From an uncultured Sphingorhabdus sp. (GTDB lineage: Bacteria > Pseudomonadota > Alphaproteobacteria > Sphingomonadales > Sphingomonadaceae): a stretch of 10,310 bases of DNA. The stretch spans positions 1 to 10,310 of the forward strand of contig CALMYW010000153.1 in assembly GCA_937873665.1 (NCBI GenBank), read 5' to 3'. The position numbers and the translations under genes are program-made. The notes under the pieces were generated by a model. That model was not told the DNA's origin, did no database searches, and saw nothing but the letters and a program-made list of their open reading frames with translations. Positions 6,206-10,310 of the stretch are shown piece by piece; within the stretch, counting starts at the first letter, position 1; each line of letters begins with the position of its first letter.

Positions 6206-6316
6206 CTAGTAGTCGGCGCGTGGCACTTCGGGGCGCTCCAGTTCGGGCTTGCCCGACTCGCCCACGCCATGCACGGCGAAAACGTTTTTTGCCAGATCGA
6301 TTCCGACGGTTACGAT
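6206..6316 (-). pseudogene. IS110-family transposase, N-terminal fragment
   Basis: Read on the minus strand, the frame gives IVTVGIDLAKNVFAVHGVGE followed by S-G-K-P-E-L-E-R-P, then a stop (6206-6208) after R-A-D-Y. The G-I-D-L-A-K-x-V-F-x-x-H-G motif carries the first acidic residue of the DEDD transposase/recombinase of the IS110 family. Full-length members have about 320-400 residues, so roughly 90% is missing. The expected ATG appears as ATC, and the frame upstream is closed by TAA. No terminal repeats or target site can be defined. The fragment sits in cassette DNA where an attC would be expected, so insertion followed by deletion probably damaged that site. Confidence 0.7.
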
Positions 6317-6422
6317 GGTCCTGATTTCCCCTATCGGTTGAGTTGATGAAAAGTTTTACCTCTCCATCGTGGCACTCAGCTGCCGTAAACCGCAAGCCCA
6401 ACGGCTCGCGGCTCGCCTGGGA

Positions 6423-6450
6423 CGGGGAAGTCCCCTTCATTCGTTAGGCC
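6423..6450 (+). repeat. right half of an attC site (left half lost)
   Basis: A GGGAC-GGGGAA-GTCCC hairpin is followed by CTTCATTC and the intact right core CGTTAGGC, 5 nt before the next cassette gene. The matching left arm (about GAATGAAG) and a convincing RYYYAAC are not found upstream; GCCCAAC near 6400 is a weak candidate without complementary arms. The IS110 fragment probably replaced the left half. Confidence 0.55.
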
Positions 6451-6454
6451 TCGC

Positions 6455-7084
6455 ATGCCACTCAACGCAGCGCTCCTCCAGGAATCATGCTCTGCTTCCC
6501 CCTGGGATCTAGGAAACGAGGTTCTCTACGCCCTATGCCGCACTCATCCAACACATACAAACCGGGCGGCGGTGATCGCCAAGGTTTGGGTCATCGGCCG
6601 TTCCTACGCTGCTGCGATTGAGCGAGGACGTGACAAACCGGAAGAGAATGACGACTTCTATGTCGACAGAGTCGCTACGCAGATCGTCGCCTCCGCAATT
6701 GACCAATGGCTACAGCAACTGGTCCCGTTCTCGCACCCAAACAATCAGTCACTACCCCACATCCTGCGCATTCACGCACAAGTCACCGCGCTTTTCAGCC
6801 AAATCAGCGGCATGAACAAGCGCTCACTCGCATCAAAGTATCTTCACTTCCACTTGCCGCACCTCTTCTACATCTTTGACTCGCGCGCCGTGGAGGGAAT
6901 GCGAAAGCTATCGGGGCTTGTAGGTCGTGTCCTCGGTACTCCGCCGGACGCCGACCTTGAGTACGGCAAATTCGCGCAGAAGTGCCTTCGGCTGCAGAAC
7001 CATGCTACTCAAGCATATGGCATCACCATGCTCCCCCGTGGTCTGGACAACTTGCTGCTGCGGCTTCATGCGGGCAAGGCCTAA
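6455..7084 (+). CDS. hypothetical protein, integron cassette gene
   Basis: A 209-aa protein of unknown function. Its ATG lies a few bases after a GTTAGGC core and its TAA is inside the GCCTAAC core of the next attC, a tight fit for a complete cassette. Recognisable blocks are AKVWVIGRSYAAAIER (residues about 42-57), a loop of acidic residues, and the conserved-looking S-L-A-S-K-Y-L-H-F-H-L-P-H-L-F-Y-I-F-D-S-R-A (about 124-145). I recall similar blocks in other cassette-borne hypothetical proteins, but no characterised member. It is mostly helical, soluble and without signal peptide. There is no clear Shine-Dalgarno, as is common for cassette genes. Confidence 0.78.
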   Translation: MPLNAALLQESCSASPWDLGNEVLYALCRTHPTHTNRAAVIAKVWVIGRSYAAAIERGRDKPEENDDFYVDRVATQIVASAIDQWLQQLVPFSHPNNQSLPHILRIHAQVTALFSQISGMNKRSLASKYLHFHLPHLFYIFDSRAVEGMRKLSGLVGRVLGTPPDADLEYGKFAQKCLRLQNHATQAYGITMLPRGLDNLLLRLHAGKA

Positions 7085-7147
7085 CCCCGCGTTCGAGCCA
7101 AGGGCCCACGGCAAGGCGTGGTCTGCGGCTCAACGCAAACGTTAGGC
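7079..7147 (+). repeat. integron attC site 3 (well conserved)
   Basis: This 69-bp site has perfect outer cores GCCTAAC (7079-7085) and GTTAGGC (7141-7147). Inner arms GCGTTCGAGCC and CGGCTCAACGC pair with one extrahelical base, as in active attC sites, and the centre is palindromic around GGGCCCACGG. It closes the cassette array: the following DNA holds genes on the other strand and no further attC. Confidence 0.92.
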
Positions 7148-7190
7148 TGCACAAATATCTTCCCTCGCCGGTACTTGCGACCCAAGGTGC

Positions 7191-7733
7191 TCAGTGCACA
7201 ACCATCATCGCCGCCTCGCCCTCCTCGCCCTGGGCCAAGTGCCGCCTGTACGCGGAAATCTCAAGCGCATCCGCAAACGCCTGCTCCCGCGTCTGTAGTT
7301 CCTCGGTGGTCTGGACATCCCGTGATGCGTCTTCCCAAGCATTTTTTGCCGCCTCATAGCGCACATGGGCAAGCATTCGCCGCTTGGTGGTCCGTGCTGC
7401 AGCATCCGCCATGGCCGGGATCGATGGGTGGCTTGGATCTGCCCCGATCTGTCTTATGAACTCCCGCTGGATAGCCTGCTCTTGATCCGAAAGGTTACCC
7501 AGCTCATCGGCCCGAGCGACGAAGGCCCCGTGCGCGGCCGAGGCTCGCAGGTAGTCCACAAGGGGCACCGGGAACGCGCCCGAAAAGTGGTGAGGGGTGA
7601 GTCTGGCGAAGAATCCCGACTCGCCCCCCCATTCCGCCAGGTAAGGCTCGGGGGCACCCTCGCGGGGCTCCCCAATGAAGATGAAGCCTGGTGCTGGGCA
7701 GGTGCGCCCAACAGCGTCTGACTCGGAACTCAT
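7191..7733 (-). CDS. hypothetical protein, third gene of minus-strand operon
   Basis: A 180-aa protein, not recognised. Its ATG overlaps the stop of the upstream gene by four bases (ATGA, 7730-7733), so translation is probably coupled. The N-terminal half contains P-A-P-G-F-I-F-I-G-E-P-R and P-E-P-Y-L-A-E-W-G-G-E-S-G-F-F-A-R-L; residues about 95-175 are Ala/Glu/Arg-rich and probably form long helices. No signal peptide or membrane segment is seen. Together with its two partners it resembles accessory genes of phages, plasmids or ICEs rather than integron cargo, since it lies outside the last attC and on the other strand. Confidence 0.7.
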   Translation of the reverse strand: MSSESDAVGRTCPAPGFIFIGEPREGAPEPYLAEWGGESGFFARLTPHHFSGAFPVPLVDYLRASAAHGAFVARADELGNLSDQEQAIQREFIRQIGADPSHPSIPAMADAAARTTKRRMLAHVRYEAAKNAWEDASRDVQTTEELQTREQAFADALEISAYRRHLAQGEEGEAAMMVVH

Positions 7734-8173
7734 GCTGCCACCTCAACTTCGACCAGGTCCGTCTCCAATGGCGTAGGAGCACCCTTGACCCAAGGCACAG
7801 AGACAACCCGCCAATGCTCATTCTGAAACACGTACAGGTATTCCGCGTCACATTGGGCCGATGCCGCCAACAGCGCCGTGAACTCGGGGCTGCGCAGTGT
7901 ACCGGCGCCCTTGTCGCCACGGTCACGCCCATAGGCCTGCGTGGTACAGCAATGCGGGTTGTCGAAGGTGTGGGAGATACCCTCGGGCGGTGCGAGCCGC
8001 TGGCGAAGGCTTGAGACGTCGCCCAGGGCGACCAGGGCCGTCACCAACTCCGTGGTTCCGTAGTAGCTGGCGAGCTTCGCGCCAACGCCCGCCGGACACC
8101 CGTCCCAGTGGCAGTAAATCGAAAGGAAGCGGCCGTCCGACAAGGCCAGTGCTATGCGTGAACGGGTGCTCAT
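7730..8173 (-). CDS. phage/plasmid-type hypothetical protein, second gene of operon
   Basis: A 147-aa protein beginning MSTRSRIALALSDGRFLSIY then C-H-W-D-G-C-P-A-G-V-G. The opening 'x-T-R-S-R-I-(G/A)... x-Y-C-H-(F/W)-D-G-x-P-x-G-V-G' is a pattern I know from small proteins of phages and mobile elements, none with a proven function as far as I recall. Cysteines and histidines occur at several places (CHWDGC, PHCC), but no classical metal-binding spacing is evident. The start overlaps the previous stop (ATGA, 8170-8173) and the end overlaps the next start, giving a compact three-gene operon. Confidence 0.75.
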   Translation of the reverse strand: MSTRSRIALALSDGRFLSIYCHWDGCPAGVGAKLASYYGTTELVTALVALGDVSSLRQRLAPPEGISHTFDNPHCCTTQAYGRDRGDKGAGTLRSPEFTALLAASAQCDAEYLYVFQNEHWRVVSVPWVKGAPTPLETDLVEVEVAA

Positions 8174-8388
8174 GATTGCACCGCCGCATCGATCACATCA
8201 CGCAACGCAACCAAGCCCACTCCGTCCAGCGTGATCTGCAATGCAGTCTGCTCGGCCGTTGGATTCTTGGCGCTGCGCCAGACAGTGGTGATGGCAAGGC
8301 TGAATGAGCCGGGCCGCGCGTCGAGCTTGCGGACTTCGGCGTTGTAGGAAAAATCTTCGCTACTAACGAAGGTTGTCTTGTGAACCAT
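8170..8388 (-). CDS. small hypothetical protein, first gene of operon
   Basis: A 72-aa protein of unknown function and the promoter-proximal gene of the minus-strand operon. It has alternating strands (K-T-T-F-V-S, Y-N-A-E-V-R-K-L, F-S-L-A-I-T-T-V-W-R) and a final helix (L-V-A-L-R-D-V-I-D-A-A-V). An A/G-rich stretch AAAAGG lies about 9 nt before the ATG, directly after a strong hairpin and a run of six G. It has no cysteine, signal or transmembrane segment. Divergent transcription from the BREX-like genes on the right suggests a shared control region. Confidence 0.65.
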   Translation of the reverse strand: MVHKTTFVSSEDFSYNAEVRKLDARPGSFSLAITTVWRSAKNPTAEQTALQITLDGVGLVALRDVIDAAVQS

Positions 8389-8402
8389 GTGAACTACCTT
8401 TT

Positions 8403-8443
8403 CCCCCCGCAGACGTGTAGAAACGTCTGCTTGCGTGCGGGGG
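8403..8443 (-). promoter_or_regulatory. leader hairpin upstream of the three-gene operon
   Basis: GCAGACGT (8409-8416) pairs perfectly with ACGTCTGC (8423-8430) around a 6-nt loop. CCCCCGC (8404-8410) can pair with GCGGGGG (8437-8443). Both stems use 8409-8410, so either an extended cruciform or two alternative folds is possible. It lies in the 5' leader of the minus-strand operon, about 20 nt before the start, next to the ribosome binding site, and could modulate translation or bind a protein. Confidence 0.5.
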
Positions 8444-8514
8444 AGTGGTGCGCGGGCTCAACGTTTTAGCAGTTGGTGACGCCCCTGCAATAGTCATAAC
8501 TCGGGCGGTTGGCT

Positions 8515-8594
8515 TTTGGAGCCGACAAACGTAGTGTAGCAGGGCAAGATTTGCGCTCCAAACGCCCTGCAAATGCGTTTCGAACCAGTATAAG
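8515..8594. promoter_or_regulatory. divergent control region with dyads before the HTH/BREX genes
   Basis: TTTGGAGC (8515-8522) recurs inverted as GCTCCAAA (8555-8562), and GCAGGGC (8539-8545) inverted as GCCCTGC (8564-8570). TATAAG (8589-8594) could be the -10 box for the plus-strand genes, though the -35 position (CCTGCA) is poor. Such interleaved dyads between divergent genes are typical operators; a natural binder would be the HTH protein encoded immediately downstream. Confidence 0.4.
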
Positions 8595-8635
8595 ATGATG
8601 CCAAAACAAGGCAATCTTGCCAGCGGGGGACACTC

Positions 8636-8833
8636 TTGCCACAGGCCGAATCCGACATCTTGACGATCGCCGAAAGAACTCTGAACCGTCTGACCGCTGC
8701 GAAGAAGATCCCGGCTTTCAAGGTCGGAGGCAGTTGCCGGTTCTCTAGAACTGATATCAATCAGTGGCTCAAACGTCAGACAACTGAAACGCACGTTAAT
8801 GTCGGATCCGAAGCAACCGACAGGAATAACTGA
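8636..8833 (+). CDS. excisionase-family HTH protein, apparently lacking its first helix
   Basis: A 65-aa protein starting at TTG with GGGGGA 5 nt upstream. It reads ESDILTI-AERTLNRLTAAKKIPAFKVGG then S-C-R-F-S-R-T-D-I-N-Q-W-L, the HTH_17/excisionase pattern in which helix, turn and the hairpin IPAFKVGGxxRF precede a final helix. Relatives usually have about nine more residues between ILTI and ERTL (of the type K-E-V-A-x-Y-L-K), which form the first helix. Here they are missing without loss of frame, so DNA binding may be impaired. It overlaps the next gene by one base (TGATG) and lies first in the BREX-like operon, so it may be a regulator of the system. Confidence 0.7.
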   Translation: MPQAESDILTIAERTLNRLTAAKKIPAFKVGGSCRFSRTDINQWLKRQTTETHVNVGSEATDRNN

Positions 8834-9306
8834 TGGCTGCCTCAGAGGTGTTAACCCGTCTGGAGCAGCTCACCTTCGCGATTTGCGAACTTCAAAGCAA
8901 GCTCATTCTGATCATTGGCCCACCCCAAATTGGCAAGACTCCGCTGCTACTTGCTCTGGCAAAGAAAAGGGGTGTCACGCCGCTAAACATAGGGGCTGAG
9001 TTGGGCGGTCGTTTGGCCGGCCTGCCGCAAAGGCAGCGCCACCTGCAGACCACGACGATTCTGCGTGAACTGGCCGATCAGCATGCCACCGGCGATTTGC
9101 TGCTGCTGTACAACATCGAGCTCTTGTTCGACCGATCGCTCCAGCTCGATCCCCTCGATCTACTAAAGCGACATGCGCATGCCAAAGGCGTCGTGGCTGT
9201 TTGGCCGGGCGAATTGCGCGATAGTCGCCTGACGTATGCCGATATGGGGCACCCAGAACATCAGGACTACGGCCTTGCCGGTTTGGTCACCTTCGAGCTT
9301 CAATAA
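8833..9306 (+). CDS. brxF: BREX-3 P-loop protein BrxF-like
   Basis: A 157-aa protein with a Walker A motif GPPQIGKT (residues 29-36) after a hydrophobic strand LILII, and a possible Walker B strand [13 protein letters not shown] (88-100), in which the usual acidic residue may be replaced by Y-N. Later L-D-P-L-D-L-L-K-R and V-V-A-V-W-P-G-E-L fit the short P-loop NTPases annotated as BrxF in type 3 BREX (phage exclusion) loci. Such loci typically carry brxF, a large DUF6079 ATPase, a methylase, a helicase, pglZ and brxA. The ATG overlaps the stop of the HTH gene, with AGGA upstream. The next gene starts 17 nt downstream. Assignment is by size, motif and neighbour; the exact role of BrxF is unknown. 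Confidence 0.75.
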   Translation: MAASEVLTRLEQLTFAICELQSKLILIIGPPQIGKTPLLLALAKKRGVTPLNIGAELGGRLAGLPQRQRHLQTTTILRELADQHATGDLLLLYNIELLFDRSLQLDPLDLLKRHAHAKGVVAVWPGELRDSRLTYADMGHPEHQDYGLAGLVTFELQ

Positions 9307-9323
9307 CACGGAAGAGAAAACAC

Positions 9324-9530
9324 ATGCGCTACGGCGATCTCATTCAATTCGAACCGATCGAATCGGTCATCCAACTGCTCGATGCCAATCGGCCGGACGA
9401 GGCCAAGAAGCTCGTCACGACCTACGTCATGTCGGACGACATGGCCGAGCGGATCGCCAAGCAAATGATTCCACAACTCTCCTTCGACGAGGCCGTCGAC
9501 CACATGGGCGTACTGGTAAATCGCACTTGA
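9324..9530 (+). pseudogene. brxC: BREX BrxC/PglY-type (DUF6079) ATPase, 5' fragment before frameshift
   Basis: This 68-codon frame (start ATG with GGAAGAG upstream) reads [20 protein letters not shown] ... [27 protein letters not shown] and then N-R-T stop. It is the N-terminus of the large DUF6079 ATPase of BREX loci, where G-V-L-V/I is followed by a Walker A loop of the form G-N-Y-G-T-G-K-S-H. Here G-V-L-V jumps directly into GGTAAATCGCAC, which would be G-K-S-H in another frame. About 22 nt seem to be lost, putting the rest out of frame. The product would be a short N-terminal peptide without an ATPase core. Confidence 0.8.
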
Positions 9531-10310
9531 TGTCGGTGCTGTCACTTGTTGCTGAAGACGCGGCCTACCAGCCCATGATTCGTCACCCCAAGGTGGCGGA
9601 AGCGGCGGAGAAAATTGCGGGCAAGTTCAAGGTCCACCGCATCGAGATCTCCAGCCAGATGTCGCTGCGGGACATCATCACCCAGGAGCTTGAGCTCTTC
9701 CTCGAAAAGAACGGTGTCAGCTACTCGTTCCCGGCTGCCGACAAGGTGGTCAACAACAAGGCGGCGTTCGAGGAGATGATGGCCGCGTTCGCCGAGGTTC
9801 ACCCCAACCACGGCGTGCTACTGGTGGTCGACGAATTTCTCGACTACCTGCGCTCCCGCAAGGACCACGACCTGGTGCTGGACCTGTCGTTCCTGCGTGA
9901 GATCGGTGAAGTCACCAAGCACTTGCGGTTCCGCTTCGTGGCGGGCGTGCAGGAAGCCATCTTCGACAGCAACCGTTTCCAGCACGTCGCCGACAGCCTG
10001 CGCCGCGTGAAGGACCGGTTCACGCAAGTGCTGCTGGCCCGGCAAGACGTCAGCTTCGTGGTCGCCGAGCGCCTGTTGAAGAAGACGGCGGACCAGCAGA
10101 ACAAGATCCGGACCTACCTCACCAAGTTCGCGAAGTTCTACAGCTCGATGAACGAGCGCATGGACGAGTACGTACGGCTATTCCCCGTTCACCCAGAGTA
10201 CATCGGCACCTTCGAGCGGCTGATCTTCACCGAGAAGCGCGGTGCCCTGGTCACCCTGCGCGACCAGATCCAGGCCGTCTTGAATGACGAGGTCCCCAAC
10301 GATCGCCCTG
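9530..10310 (+). pseudogene. brxC: BREX BrxC/PglY-type (DUF6079) ATPase, continuation in shifted frame (runs off window)
   Basis: The shifted frame is open from before GGT (9515) to the window end without a stop. It reads [14 protein letters not shown], then a Walker B LLVVDEF (D101, E102 counted from ATG 9530) and continues as an AAA-like region with [10 protein letters not shown]. This is the body of the same ATPase, whose full length is usually over 1,000 aa. ATG 9530 overlaps the TGA of the upstream fragment (TGATG), so reinitiation could express it, but the product would lack Walker A. Codons here are more GC-rich at third positions than in the cassette genes. Whether the rest of the gene is intact lies beyond the window. 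Confidence 0.85.

Noticed and set aside
6162..6440. 92-aa minus-strand ORF over the IS110 fragment
   Set aside because: The transposase motif G-I-D-L-A-K is in another frame; this Arg-rich frame is a shadow.
7504..7932. 142-aa minus-strand ORF overlapping the three-gene operon
   Set aside because: Arg/His/Cys-rich translation in a shadow frame of two better-supported coupled genes.

Overview
The window looks like accessory DNA from a betaproteobacterium. The best clue is the minus-strand tmRNA at 828-1215, whose reading frame encodes the tag ANDERFALAA, typical of Betaproteobacteria such as Burkholderiales. A tRNA-Val(GAC) fragment ending in CGCGCCTACCA fits the same group. The genus cannot be named from this sequence.

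Left part (1-1552): a scar zone of integrated elements. It holds the 3' part of tRNA-Val(GAC) (8-54), a truncated phage terminase small-subunit-like ORF (187-336), an AlpA-type regulator (456-698) and the intact ssrA gene with its terminator and promoter. All lie on the minus strand. No integrase is visible. A 397-aa gene of unknown function with an HTH-like N-terminus follows (1553-2746). Next comes a gene-poor stretch with a perfect 17-bp inverted repeat 123 bp apart (2791-2947), possibly a MITE or IS end.

Middle part (about 3300-7147): an integron cassette array without a visible integrase (CALIN-type). All cassette genes point the same way, and three of them end inside attC-like sites (4641-4712, 5540-5611, 7079-7147). 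The cargo, in order, is: a 445-aa protein that appears to join a HEPN domain to a PD-(D/E)xK nuclease domain; a small ORF broken by an in-frame amber codon; an acidic 141-aa protein; a secreted DUF4124/excalibur-type protein; and a 209-aa protein of unknown function. Some attC sites are eroded, and a fragment of an IS110-family transposase lies between the last two cassettes.

Right part (7191-10310): a tightly overlapping minus-strand operon of three small genes (8388 to 7191), then a 247-bp divergent region with several dyads. On the plus strand this is followed by an excisionase-like HTH gene, a P-loop gene resembling BrxF, and the start of a DUF6079/BrxC-PglY-type ATPase. These are the first genes of a type 3 BREX phage-defence locus that runs off the window. 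The ATPase gene is broken exactly at Walker A by what looks like a short deletion between repeats of ACTGGT. The HTH gene also appears to have lost a first helix. The locus is therefore probably inactive or altered in this strain, unless the second ORF is re-initiated at the TGATG overlap.
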